37,003 bases of DNA from contig CAIPII010000002.1 of NCBI GenBank assembly GCA_903865035.1, positions 1 through 37,003 of the forward strand. Reading direction: 5' to 3'. Both the position numbers and the translations under genes were made by a program. Below, in pieces: positions 17,163 to 25,766 of this stretch (the stretch's first letter is position 1; every line of letters starts with the position of its first letter). Source of the stretch: an uncultured Burkholderiales bacterium (GTDB taxonomy: Bacteria; Pseudomonadota; Gammaproteobacteria; Burkholderiales; Burkholderiaceae_C). A model generated the notes under the pieces. The model did no database searches. It saw only the letters and a program-made list of their open reading frames with translations, and was not told where the DNA came from.

Positions 17163-20100
17163 GCTTTTTCGCTCACGCTGGTTTTGCCCAGATTGAGCAA
17201 AATGTCTCTGATCATTTGGGTGCGGTGTTTGACCTCGGGGAGATCTTTTTCGATGCGAAGTTTATCATTGCCTGCGAGCTTGATGTGTTTGTTCTTTTGC
17301 ACCAAAGCGATGATTCGCGCGAGGTCCACAGGTGCGTTGGGCCTGAAGGTGATGCTGGTGACTTGAGGCGTTGCATCGATTTTGGACACTCCATAAGGTT
17401 TGACCAACACCCTCAAACGATGCACATCGATCAAGGTTTGAGCCTGTTCTGGAGGTTTGCCAAAACGGTCCACGATTTCCTCTTGCAAAGCATCGATTTG
17501 ATCGTTCGTTTTGGCAGTGGCCAACTTTTTGTAAAAAGAAAGCCTCAAGTGAACATCTCCGCAGTAGTCGCTTGGCAAGAGAGCAGGTGCGTGAAGGTTG
17601 ATTTCTGTCGTGACCGACAAAGGGCTCAATAAATCTGGCTCTTCTCCGTTTTTCAAAGCCCGAACCGCTTCACTCAACATGTCGTTGTAGAGTTGAAAGC
17701 CCACCTCAAGCATGTTCCCGCTTTGGTTTTCTCCCAAGATCTCACCCGAGCCTCTGATCTCCAAGTCGTGCATGGCCAGATAAAAGCCTGAGCCCAACTC
17801 CTCCATTTGTTGAATGGCCTCCAAGCGTTGAGCGGCTTGCTTGGTGAGTCCTTCGATGTCAGGCACCAAAAGGTAGGCGTAGGCCTGGTGGTGGCTTCTG
17901 CCCACACGGCCTCTGAGTTGGTGCAACTGCGCCAATCCAAATTTGTCTGCTCTCTCAATCAAAATGGTGTTTGCAGATGGCACATCGATTCCAGTTTCGA
18001 TGATGGTCGAGCACAGCAAAACATTGAAGCGCTGAGCGACAAAGTCTCTCATCACCCGCTCCAAATCTCGCTCTCCCATTTGTCCGTGAGCAATTTGGAT
18101 GCTCGCCTCGGGCAGCAAGTCTTGAAGGTACTGCAAACGATTTTCAATGGTGCTCACCTCGTTGTGCAAGATGTAGCATTGCCCTCCACGCTTGATCTCT
18201 CTGAGCACGGCTTCTCTGATGACACCCGAGCCTTCTCGTCGCAAGAAGGTTTTGATGGCCAGTCGGCGCTGTGGGGCAGTGGCAATGACGCTCAAGTCTC
18301 TCAAGCCCTCGAGTGCCATGCCAAGTGTTCTAGGTATGGGGGTTGCGGTGAGGGTCAGCACATCCACCTCTGATCGAAGAGCTTTCATTGCCTCTTTGTG
18401 TCGAACCCCAAAGCGGTGTTCCTCATCGATGATCAAAAGTCCCAACTGCTTGAACTTGACGTTTTGGCTCAGTAACTTGTGAGTCCCCACCACAATGTCC
18501 ACGGTGCCTTGGGCGATGCCTTCGATCGCTTGATTGATTTCTTTGGTGCTCTTGAACCGTGAGAGCTCAGCGATTCGCACGGGCCATTTGGAAAAGCGAT
18601 CGGTGAGGGTCTGAAAGTGTTGCTCAGCCAAGAGGGTGGTGGGCGCCAAGATGGCCACTTGTTTTCCACCGGTCACGGCCACAAAGGCTGCACGAATGGC
18701 GACCTCGGTTTTGCCAAAGCCCACGTCTCCACAGACCAGTCGGTCCATGGGCTTGGGGCTGATCATGTCTTGAATGACGGCGTGAATTGCGGCCTTTTGG
18801 TCAGCGGTTTCTTCAAAACCGAATGCATTTGCAAAGGTTTCGTAATCGTTGGGGGAGAAGCGAAAGGCAAACCCCTCCTTTGCTGCTCTTCGAGCGTACA
18901 AGTTCAAGAGCTCTGCAGCGGCATCCCTGATTTGCTCGGCAGCTCGCCTCTTGGCTTTGTCCCATTGGGCGGAGCCCAAACGATGAAGAGGAGCTTCATC
19001 TGCACTGACACCTGTGTACCTCGAGACCAAATGCAATTGACTCACCGGCACATAAAGCACGGCTTGATCGGCATAGACCAAATGCAAAAACTCTTGTTTG
19101 ATGGGTTCGCCTTGTTCATCCAAGCCCAGCCCCAAATCCAAATTGACCAAACCTTGGTAGCGCCCGATGCCGTGGGCATTGTGAACCACAGGGTCTCCAA
19201 TCTGCAGCTCTGAGAGGTCTCGGATGAGCGAATCCAAATCGCTCACTTGCTCTTGTTTTTTTCGCCTCCTAGAAAAGCTGCTCGTGGCAAAGAGTTCTGT
19301 CTCAGTGACAAAGTCAACGTTCTTTTCAATCCAATGAAATCCATTGGCCATGGAACCCACGGCCAAGCCCAATTGAGAGGAGTTGGAGAGAAAAGCTTCA
19401 AGGGAATCGAAGAGTGGAGGGTTGAAGTCGCTCGCTCGCAAAAAGTCGAGCAAACTTTGCGCTCGGCCTTCTGTTTCAGCCATGATCAAGAGTTTTCTCT
19501 TGGATTGAAGTGAATGGCTTTTGAGTGCACCCAATGGGTCTTCTTCACCTCGGGTGACTTTGAGCTCTGGTAAGGCCTCACTCCAAGGTTGAGTGACCTC
19601 ACTTTGAGCGCTGTTTTGAGCCTTGGGTCGAATGGAGACTTGAGGGTAACGGTTGGCCGAGACGTAGAACTCTTCAGCCGATAGAAAGAGAGCTTTTGGC
19701 GGAAGCACTGGGCGATCTGGATCCCCTTGGCTCAAGCGGTATCTCTCTTGGGTGTCAACCCAAAATCGATCAAAGGCTTGTTCCATCTCTCCGTGCAAAA
19801 TGACCGCAGCGTTTTCGCCCAAGTAATCAAACACACTTGCCGTTTCATCAAAAAACAAGGGCAAGTAGTATTCGATGCCAGAAGTTGCTATGCCCAGTCC
19901 AATGTCTTTGTAGAGTCTGCTTCGCGTGGGGTCACCGTCAAGGAGTTCTCTCCATCGACCTCTGAATTTGGATCGAGCACCCTCATCCATGGGGAATTCT
20001 CGTCCAGGCAAAAGCCGCACATCAGGAACTGGGTAGAGACTCCTTTGCGAGTCAGGATCAAAAGTTCTGATGGAGTCGATTTGTTGGTCAAACAAATCCA

Positions 20101-20641
20101 CCCGAAAGGGCACCAATGAGCCCATTGGAAAGAGGTCAATCAAACTACCTCTCACTGCATATTCGCCAGGACTCACCACTTGGCTCACGTGTTGGTAGCC
20201 AGCCAGTGTGAGTTGCGACTTGAGTTGTGCCTCATCCAACTCTTGTCCAACTTTGAAGTCAAAGGTGTAAGCGGCCAAGAATGAGGGGGGTGCCAAACGA
20301 TAAAGTGCGGTGGAGGCTGGGATGACGATCAAATCGGCTTGACCTTTTGAGATCAGCCACAAGGTGGCCAATCTTTCACTGATCAAGTCTTGGTGGGGTG
20401 AGAAGCTGTCGTAGGGAAGGGTTTCCCAATCGGGAAAGAGAACGCAATTGAGAGTGGGCTCAAAGAACTTGATTTCCTCCATGAGGCGTTGAGCGTCTTG
20501 GGCAAGCTCGCACACCAATGCAAGCCGCTTGCCAAGTGCCTTTTCTTGGAGTGCAAGTTTTGCAATCAAGAGTGCATCTGATGAGCCGTGTGGCTGGGGG
20601 AGGGAGAAGCGCTGTGTGCGATTTAGGACGGGTAGTAGCAT
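17159..20641 (-). CDS. mfd: Transcription-repair coupling factor
   Basis: ATP-dependent translocase that removes RNA polymerase stalled at DNA lesions and recruits UvrA. At 1160 residues it matches E. coli Mfd (1148). Order of domains: UvrB-homology region (about 1-340, beginning with the TRCF N-terminal fold), RNA polymerase interacting domain near residue 478 (IGDPVVHNAHGIGRYQG), helicase core with Walker A GDVGFGKTEVA near 635 and DEEHRFG near 736, motif VI region QLRGRVGRS, and the C-terminal TRCF D7 domain. serB overlaps its stop codon. ispD starts divergently 92 bases away. The presence of Mfd and UvrC in one neighbourhood fits nucleotide excision repair, although they are on opposite strands. 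Confidence 0.98.
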   Translation of the reverse strand: MLLPVLNRTQRFSLPQPHGSSDALLIAKLALQEKALGKRLALVCELAQDAQRLMEEIKFFEPTLNCVLFPDWETLPYDSFSPHQDLISERLATLWLISKGQADLIVIPASTALYRLAPPSFLAAYTFDFKVGQELDEAQLKSQLTLAGYQHVSQVVSPGEYAVRGSLIDLFPMGSLVPFRVDLFDQQIDSIRTFDPDSQRSLYPVPDVRLLPGREFPMDEGARSKFRGRWRELLDGDPTRSRLYKDIGLGIATSGIEYYLPLFFDETASVFDYLGENAAVILHGEMEQAFDRFWVDTQERYRLSQGDPDRPVLPPKALFLSAEEFYVSANRYPQVSIRPKAQNSAQSEVTQPWSEALPELKVTRGEEDPLGALKSHSLQSKRKLLIMAETEGRAQSLLDFLRASDFNPPLFDSLEAFLSNSSQLGLAVGSMANGFHWIEKNVDFVTETELFATSSFSRRRKKQEQVSDLDSLIRDLSELQIGDPVVHNAHGIGRYQGLVNLDLGLGLDEQGEPIKQEFLHLVYADQAVLYVPVSQLHLVSRYTGVSADEAPLHRLGSAQWDKAKRRAAEQIRDAAAELLNLYARRAAKEGFAFRFSPNDYETFANAFGFEETADQKAAIHAVIQDMISPKPMDRLVCGDVGFGKTEVAIRAAFVAVTGGKQVAILAPTTLLAEQHFQTLTDRFSKWPVRIAELSRFKSTKEINQAIEGIAQGTVDIVVGTHKLLSQNVKFKQLGLLIIDEEHRFGVRHKEAMKALRSEVDVLTLTATPIPRTLGMALEGLRDLSVIATAPQRRLAIKTFLRREGSGVIREAVLREIKRGGQCYILHNEVSTIENRLQYLQDLLPEASIQIAHGQMGERDLERVMRDFVAQRFNVLLCSTIIETGIDVPSANTILIERADKFGLAQLHQLRGRVGRSHHQAYAYLLVPDIEGLTKQAAQRLEAIQQMEELGSGFYLAMHDLEIRGSGEILGENQSGNMLEVGFQLYNDMLSEAVRALKNGEEPDLLSPLSVTTEINLHAPALLPSDYCGDVHLRLSFYKKLATAKTNDQIDALQEEIVDRFGKPPEQAQTLIDVHRLRVLVKPYGVSKIDATPQVTSITFRPNAPVDLARIIALVQKNKHIKLAGNDKLRIEKDLPEVKHRTQMIRDILLNLGKTSVSEKA

Positions 20642-20733
20642 TCAAACTTTCTCAAAAACCGTCATTTCAAGTCTTCATCAGATCCGATAGACTAAAGGCA
20701 TTCTAAAATGAGGTGGATATCCAGGTGTAAAGT

Positions 20734-21486
20734 GTGGCTGTGAACAAAATTCATGTGGTCGTTCCTTGTGCAGGCTCTGGTCAAAGAACCGGTGCACCCA
20801 TGCCCAAACAATACCAACCCATCAACGGGCAACCCATGGTGCTCCACACCCTGAGGGCCTTGGCCAAGGTGTCCCGATTGAGTCTGGGTGTCTTGGTCGT
20901 TTCTCCAGAGGATGTCACCATGCAGTCCTTGCTGAGGGGTGAGCCTGTTCATCCTTTTGAAGTTCACGCCGTTGGGGGACTCACTCGAGCGCAATCGGTG
21001 TTGGCAGGCCTTGAGGTATTGCAAATGCAAGGTGCCATTGAGCAAGACTGGGTTTTGGTGCACGATGCTGCAAGGTGCCTGATTCAGGCTCATTGGATCG
21101 ATCAGTTGATCAACGCATGCGATTCACATGATGTGGGTGGCATTTTAGCTTGGCCTGTGAGTGACACTTTGAAAGTGTCGCAAAACGGTTCGATTCAAAC
21201 CACATTGGATCGCTCAAACAAATGGCTGGCACAAACGCCACAGATGTTCAGATTAGGTCCTTTGATGCGTGCGCTCAGACACGCGGGTGTTCAAAGCGAC
21301 AGAACCCAGCAAAATCTTGATCAACCCTCGTGGCTCACCGATGAGGCCTCTGCGATGGAGGCCTTGGGACAAAAGCCTTTGCTGATTGGAGCGAGCGCCT
21401 TGAACATGAAAGTGACTTTCCCAGAGGATTTTGTCTTGGCTGGTTACCTCTTGAAGGCTTTTGAAGATGGAGTTTTGATCGCATGA
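20734..21486 (+). CDS. ispD: 2-C-methyl-D-erythritol 4-phosphate cytidylyltransferase
   Basis: Third step of the MEP isoprenoid pathway, making CDP-methylerythritol from MEP and CTP. The 250-residue product has the nucleotide-binding N-terminus [19 protein letters not shown], the central VHDAAR segment and SDTLK. The family VHDAARP is here VHDAARC, one substitution of the proline. Start is GTG 20734, preceded by AGGTG about 6 bases away; a second in-frame GTG two codons later is possible. The stop overlaps the ispF start in ATGA. Dxr, the enzyme that supplies MEP, is encoded at 35579 in the same window. Confidence 0.96.
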   Translation: MAVNKIHVVVPCAGSGQRTGAPMPKQYQPINGQPMVLHTLRALAKVSRLSLGVLVVSPEDVTMQSLLRGEPVHPFEVHAVGGLTRAQSVLAGLEVLQMQGAIEQDWVLVHDAARCLIQAHWIDQLINACDSHDVGGILAWPVSDTLKVSQNGSIQTTLDRSNKWLAQTPQMFRLGPLMRALRHAGVQSDRTQQNLDQPSWLTDEASAMEALGQKPLLIGASALNMKVTFPEDFVLAGYLLKAFEDGVLIA

Positions 21487-21974
21487 AAAGTTTAAATATC
21501 AGGGTGGGTGAGGGCTTTGATGTTCATGCCTTGGTGCCAGGTCGAGACTTGATCATTGGTGGAGTGAAGATCGATCACCATCTGGGACTTTTGGGGCACT
21601 CGGATGCAGATGTTTTGTTGCACGCCATCACCGACGCACTTTTGGGTGCTGCTGCTTTGGGAGACATCGGGCAGCACTTTCCTGACACGGATCCCCAATA
21701 CAAGGGCGCCAATTCTGTGGTGTTGTTGAAAGCGGTTCGAGAAAAATTAACTGCTTTGGGCTGGCACATCCTCAATGTGGACAGCACTGTCATTGCACAG
21801 GCGCCAAAACTCATGCCTCACATCGTGAACATGCGAGAGTCCATTGCCCAAGCATTAGAGTTGCCTGTTTCTCGAGTGAACGTGAAAGCGAAAACCGCAG
21901 AAAAGTTAGGTCCCGTGGGTTTGGAGCAAAGCATAGAAGCGCGGGCTGTGGTTTTGCTTGAAGGCTCCGAATGA
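21483..21974 (+). CDS. ispF: 2-C-methyl-D-erythritol 2,4-cyclodiphosphate synthase
   Basis: Fifth step of the MEP pathway, cyclising CDP-methylerythritol phosphate to the cyclodiphosphate and releasing CMP; homotrimer with zinc. The 163-residue product shows the metal ligands in GEGFDVHAL (Asp and His) and [19 protein letters not shown], then [11 protein letters not shown], and the C-terminal [12 protein letters not shown] loop. It overlaps ispD by 4 bases. The frame of relA also overlaps its last bases if the upstream TTG is used, so the three genes are likely one transcript. Confidence 0.97.
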   Translation: MKSLNIRVGEGFDVHALVPGRDLIIGGVKIDHHLGLLGHSDADVLLHAITDALLGAAALGDIGQHFPDTDPQYKGANSVVLLKAVREKLTALGWHILNVDSTVIAQAPKLMPHIVNMRESIAQALELPVSRVNVKAKTAEKLGPVGLEQSIEARAVVLLEGSE

Positions 21975-22041
21975 GACCAATCCAAAAGCCTTTGAACCAC
22001 GCTTCAATCTCAAAGTTTTCTATCAATGGAAGGCCAGAGAT

Positions 22042-22048
22042 AAGGAGG
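22042..22048 (+). promoter_or_regulatory. Shine-Dalgarno site fixing the relA start
   Basis: AAGGAGG lies 8 bases before GTG 22057 and is the only strong ribosome binding site in this area. It lies inside the open frame that reaches back to TTG 21958, so the longer form would place a consensus site within its own coding sequence. Confidence 0.65.
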
Positions 22049-22056
22049 GAGCTCCT

Positions 22057-24294
22057 GTGGTGATGAATCGTTTTGAGAACGCAAAAGACGAAGGGTCAGA
22101 TGGGCCCATTTCTGATGAAGAAGATGTCGTAGAGAGAGCTCGACTTTTTGCAAAGCCTTTTTTGGTGGGTGAGAAATTGCTCACCGGGGAGAGCACCTGG
22201 GAGCACGCTCAAGCCGTTTGCGAATTGGTGGGCTCTTTGGGGGGCAGTCATTCGTTGCAAGCGGCCTCTTATTTGGTTTATGCCTGTGAGCATTTGAACA
22301 AACCCCACGAGGTCATTTCCAAAGCTTTTGGTGAACCCTATGCGTTATTGGCAACAGAGACCACGAAGTTGGTTCAGTTGCAAAAAATGGCTCGCTCCAA
22401 ATCAGCGCTCAATGCTGTGGCTGGGAGTTCCTCACCTCAATGGGGCAAAGAGCAAACGGAGGCCGTAAGGCGCATGCTCATGGCATTCTCGAAAGACTTG
22501 AGGGTGGTGATGCTTCGCTTGTCCTCCAGACTGCAGACACTTCGCTATTGTGCGAGTCAAAAGAGTTGTCCACCTGAGATTGCACAAGAAACACTTCAGG
22601 TCTTCGCGCCTTTGGCCAATCGTTTGGGCATTTGGCAGATCAAGTGGGAGTTGGAGGATTTGTCGTTTCGATTTTTGGAGCCTCAGACCTACAAGGAGGT
22701 GGCCTCATGGTTGGATGAAAAGCGCCATGAGCGGGAGAATTACATCAAAGCTTTGTTGGTTGAGATTGAGTCCAAGTTGCTCTCCTCAGGCATCAAGGCG
22801 CAGGTCATTGGGCGGCCAAAACACATTTATAGCATCGTTAAAAAAATGCGTGGCAAGTCCTTGGGCTTTGATCGAATCTTCGACATTCGGGCGCTTCGCA
22901 TCGTGGTCTCCTCGGTCAACGATTGTTATGCGGCCCTGGGTTGGATCAATGAGCGATTTGAGCCCATTCCTTCTGAGTTTGATGACTACATTGCCAAGCC
23001 CAAGGCAAATGGCTATCAGTCCTTGCACTGCGTGGTGAGAGACGATTCCGGTAAACCCATTGAGATCCAGATTCGAACGCTAGAAATGAACGAGCACGCC
23101 GAGTTTGGCGTTGCTGCCCATTGGGCATACAAGGAGGCGGGCGTCAAGGGCTATCAAGGTGTAGTGGCCAATTCAACTTATGACGCCAAGATTGCGGTGC
23201 TCAGGCAGTTGTTGGCCTGGGAGCGCGAGTTGGTTCAACCTCAAGACGGCAATGCCGCTTCCAATGGCAGCCCCACAGTTGGTGCACAAGACTCGGATGA
23301 GCGTATATATGTGCTCTCTCCTGTGGCGGAGATCGTTGAGCTGCCTTTGGGAAGCACTGCAGTGGATTTTGCCTACAGCATTCACACCAACTTGGGTCAC
23401 CGCTGCAGAGGGGCTCGAGTGGATGGGGCGATGGTGCCTTTGAACACGCCTTTGAAAAGCGGCCAAACCGTAGAAGTGGTGACTGCAAAAGAGGGCGGCC
23501 CCTCCAGAGACTGGTTGAATGCGGAGTTGGGTTTTTTGGCGTCCCCAAGAGCTCGCTCCAAGGTGCGAGCTTGGTTCAACGCTCAGGTGGCTCAGGAAAC
23601 CATCGCAAGAGGGCGAGATCTGGTTGAAAAGCTTTTGCAGCGAGAGGGCAAGACCGCATTGAATCTAGAGTCCTTGGCCTCTCAGTTGGGCTTTAAGGCG
23701 TCTGAGGATTTGTTTGAAGCCGTGGGTAAGGATGAGTTCTCGCTCAGAAACATTGAGCAGTTGATTCACCCAGAGACACAGGCCCTTGAAGTCGATGAGT
23801 TGAGCAAAGTCCAGCGCAAATCGCGTGCCGAGGATTCGCCTGCCAAAGGGGCTGTTTTGGTGGTGGGCTTGGACTCGCTCATGACTCAACTGGCCAGGTG
23901 CTGTAAGCCAGCACCCCCAGATCTCATTCAGGGTTTTGTCACCAGAGGCAAGGGAGTGAGCATTCACCGCCAAAGTTGCCCCAACTTCAAGCAATTGATT
24001 GCCAAGGATATTGGTCGAGTGATTCAAGTGGCGTGGGGACGCTCGGACACTGCAAGTGCAGCCTTTTATCCAGTTGATGTGGCGCTTGAGGCCAACGATA
24101 GACAGGGCTTGTTGCGAGACATCTCAGAGGTTTTTGCCAAAGAGCGAATGAATGTGGTGGGTGTGCAAACCCAGTCGATCAAAGGTGTTGCTTGGATGAC
24201 CTTTACAGTTGAGATCAACGATGCATCCAAACTTGAAAAAGTGCTGAAGTTGGTTCGCGAGGTCTCTGGGGTGAGGGCCGCCAGAAGGCGATGA
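22057..24294 (+). CDS. relA: (p)ppGpp synthetase RelA
   Basis: Ribosome-associated synthetase of the stringent-response alarmone. With the GTG start at 22057 the product has 745 residues, the same size as E. coli RelA (744). The synthetase centre holds GRPKHIYSI and the EFDD motif (residues 307-310), the EXDD form typical of monofunctional RelA rather than the RXKD of bifunctional Rel/SpoT. The N-terminal hydrolase domain is degenerate: the His-Asp pair expected in AALLHD is replaced in SYLVYACEHL, so hydrolysis is not expected. The TGS (DFAYSIHTNLGHRCRGARV), helical, zinc-finger/CC (RCCKPAPPD, RQSCPNF) and ACT domains follow. A separate SpoT-type hydrolase should be encoded elsewhere. It is located directly after ispF. 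Confidence 0.93.
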   Translation: MVMNRFENAKDEGSDGPISDEEDVVERARLFAKPFLVGEKLLTGESTWEHAQAVCELVGSLGGSHSLQAASYLVYACEHLNKPHEVISKAFGEPYALLATETTKLVQLQKMARSKSALNAVAGSSSPQWGKEQTEAVRRMLMAFSKDLRVVMLRLSSRLQTLRYCASQKSCPPEIAQETLQVFAPLANRLGIWQIKWELEDLSFRFLEPQTYKEVASWLDEKRHERENYIKALLVEIESKLLSSGIKAQVIGRPKHIYSIVKKMRGKSLGFDRIFDIRALRIVVSSVNDCYAALGWINERFEPIPSEFDDYIAKPKANGYQSLHCVVRDDSGKPIEIQIRTLEMNEHAEFGVAAHWAYKEAGVKGYQGVVANSTYDAKIAVLRQLLAWERELVQPQDGNAASNGSPTVGAQDSDERIYVLSPVAEIVELPLGSTAVDFAYSIHTNLGHRCRGARVDGAMVPLNTPLKSGQTVEVVTAKEGGPSRDWLNAELGFLASPRARSKVRAWFNAQVAQETIARGRDLVEKLLQREGKTALNLESLASQLGFKASEDLFEAVGKDEFSLRNIEQLIHPETQALEVDELSKVQRKSRAEDSPAKGAVLVVGLDSLMTQLARCCKPAPPDLIQGFVTRGKGVSIHRQSCPNFKQLIAKDIGRVIQVAWGRSDTASAAFYPVDVALEANDRQGLLRDISEVFAKERMNVVGVQTQSIKGVAWMTFTVEINDASKLEKVLKLVREVSGVRAARRR

Positions 24295-24306
24295 TTTGAT
24301 ACGCCA

Positions 24307-24336
24307 TTGAACTCTTTGCAATTGTCAGGCTATAAT
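24307..24336 (+). promoter_or_regulatory. Sigma-70 promoter of tRNA-Val
   Basis: TTGAAC (24307-24312) and a perfect TATAAT (24331-24336) are separated by 18 bases. The predicted start is about 60 bases before the tRNA. It lies just after the relA stop codon. Confidence 0.75.
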
Positions 24337-24401
24337 GTCGGATGTTTTGGAAATCAACAATTTCTAAAACAAACGCCAGCAATGTTCAATTTGCTGCACA
24401 T

Positions 24402-24478
24402 AGGCGATTAGCTCAGTTGGTTAGAGCGCTTCCTTGACATGGAAGAGGTCGTTGGTTCGAATCCAATATCGCCTACCA
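24402..24478 (+). tRNA. tRNA-Val (anticodon GAC)
   Basis: 77 bases including encoded CCA. The acceptor AGGCGAT pairs with ATCGCCT, the D stem GCTC with GAGC, the anticodon stem CTTCC with GGAAG around the loop TTGACAT (anticodon GAC at 24436-24438), and the T arm GTTGG/CCAAT surrounds TTCGAAT. All stems are fully paired. Confidence 0.97.
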
Positions 24479-24518
24479 GTCATCACTTTTCTCCTCTAGA
24501 ACTCACTGGTTTTACAAA

Positions 24519-24776
24519 TCAATCCTGGTCCTTGTGGTCTGCATCAAGGTGGTCAACCCTTTGGTGTTGAATCGCTGCCTCATCAACAAACCGATTGGCT
24601 TGGATTTGGTGTCCATAAGCTAAAAATGCGTGGTGAGAGGCCGTTGTAGAGTCGTCTTGATCTTCAGCGTCTGCGGCTTCCAAGAGGTGTTTGGCAGCTA
24701 TCAAAAAGTGATGAGCTGCTTTTCTAAAGTTGGTGTAGGCTTGGTGATGGACTTCGTGTTCTTGCTCTAGGTTCAT
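24519..24776 (-). CDS. Small His-rich helical protein, function unknown
   Basis: 85 residues starting MNLEQEHEVHHQAYTNFRKA; a longer frame reaches ATG at 24830 but the added residues look unrelated. Not identified with certainty. It contains 12 histidines and a repeated helical pattern: AAHHF, AAKHLLEAA, ASHHAFLAYGH, DEAAIQHQ. This resembles a group of small bacterial proteins with KAAEHHEHAAxHHKEAA-type repeats, seen here in a degenerate form; that likeness is from memory. No signal peptide or membrane segment, so probably cytoplasmic; the tail is acidic (DADHKDQD). Metal binding is conceivable but unproven. It lies alone between tRNA-Val and phaR, on the opposite strand to both. Whether it is expressed is unknown. 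Confidence 0.6.
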   Translation of the reverse strand: MNLEQEHEVHHQAYTNFRKAAHHFLIAAKHLLEAADAEDQDDSTTASHHAFLAYGHQIQANRFVDEAAIQHQRVDHLDADHKDQD

Positions 24777-25092
24777 GATAAAAATCTCACTTGAGTGGAT
24801 AAACGAAATGAGGGTATCTTTCCCCTCCATGATAATTGAAAGCTTTTTTCAGCTCATTCTTTGCATTCGATTTGAGTACGAAAAGCTCAAATCTTAGTGA
24901 ATGTTTGAAGGCTGCATTTCGTGTCTTTTTGTCCCTCAATCCCTCCTTTGTTTTAGATGAAAACCCTCGCACAGCGCTATTTTTAACACTTTAGCTCGAT
25001 TTGACTAGGGTAAACAATGATTTGATCTTCGCATTCTGCATCTCAAAATGACAATTCAATTTCAATTGGAACGCGAAGGATTGGGAGTTTGA
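24777..25092. other. 316-base AT-rich intergenic region before phaR
   Basis: No convincing gene is present; the short frames on both strands have no recognisable content. It must hold the divergent promoters of the His-rich small protein (-) and phaR (+), but I cannot assign -35/-10 pairs with confidence. A perfect 8-bp stem (GATTTGAG at 24869-24876, CTCAAATC at 24886-24893) without a T tract may be an operator or an RNA hairpin. A 10 of 12 match to the PhaR repeat on the reverse strand (24853-24864) is too weak to call. Confidence 0.5.
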
Positions 25093-25650
25093 GTGGTCAC
25101 TAAAAAAAGCAAAGAGACTGAGACGTCAGATGACTCACCACGCGTGATCAAAAAGTATCCCAACCGGCGCTTGTACGATACGTTGACATCGAGTTACATC
25201 ACGCTCGCTGAGGTCAAAAAAATGGTCATGGACCAAGTTCAGATCATGGTGGTGGATGCAAAAAATCAAATGGATCTCACGCGCTCCATTTTGTTGCAAA
25301 TCATCTTGGAGCAAGAAGCCGAAGGCTCCCCCATGTTCAGCCAAAAAGCGTTGGAGAACATGATTCGTTTTTATGGCCATGCATTGCAGGGTTACATGGG
25401 GACCTATTTGGAGCGCAACGTGCAAACCTTTGTTGAGATGCAAAAGAAAATTGCAGACAACTCATTGGCCAACACCCCTGAGTCTTGGATGCAACTGATG
25501 TCCCCCTTCATGAAGGGCAGCAACACAAACCTCACGGATGAATCAAGCCGCCTGTTTACACAAATGCATGAGGCCATGCAAACCCATTTGAAGCAACAAA
25601 CCGATCAAATGCTCTCGGTCATGGGTGTGAAGCCAAAAGAGCAGTCTTAG
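25093..25650 (+). CDS. phaR: Polyhydroxyalkanoate synthesis repressor PhaR
   Basis: DNA-binding sensor of PHA granules: it represses phasin genes until PHA forms, then binds the granules and is titrated away. The 185-residue product has the N-terminal DNA-binding PHB_acc_N domain (residues about 17-75, [13 protein letters not shown] then [12 protein letters not shown]), followed by the PHB_acc segment ([23 protein letters not shown]) and a helical, Gln/Met-rich tail. The start is GTG at 25093, with GGGAG five bases before it. In this window the obvious target is the phasin gene at 2291-2842, whose leader has a PhaR-like site. PHA synthesis genes themselves are not in view. Confidence 0.95.
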   Translation: MVTKKSKETETSDDSPRVIKKYPNRRLYDTLTSSYITLAEVKKMVMDQVQIMVVDAKNQMDLTRSILLQIILEQEAEGSPMFSQKALENMIRFYGHALQGYMGTYLERNVQTFVEMQKKIADNSLANTPESWMQLMSPFMKGSNTNLTDESSRLFTQMHEAMQTHLKQQTDQMLSVMGVKPKEQS

Positions 25651-25766
25651 CTCTGGATCAAACCAACTCTGGCCTTTGCAAGGGGGGCAGTCCACTTTCA
25701 CGAGTGCTTGCTTTGGCGTGTGTTTTTCATGGGCATTTTGAAAAAAGTGCCAATCCAAGCGACAAT

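Noticed and set aside
24475-24514. ACCAGT/ACTGGT pairing followed by TTTT as a terminator of tRNA-Val
   Set aside because: The left arm is the tRNA's own ACCA end and the loop would be 24 bases, so the structure is unlikely.
24787-24972. A 61-codon reverse-strand frame upstream of the small His-rich gene
   Set aside because: No ribosome binding site or recognisable content; it overlaps the region that should hold promoters and the start of the longer neighbouring frame.
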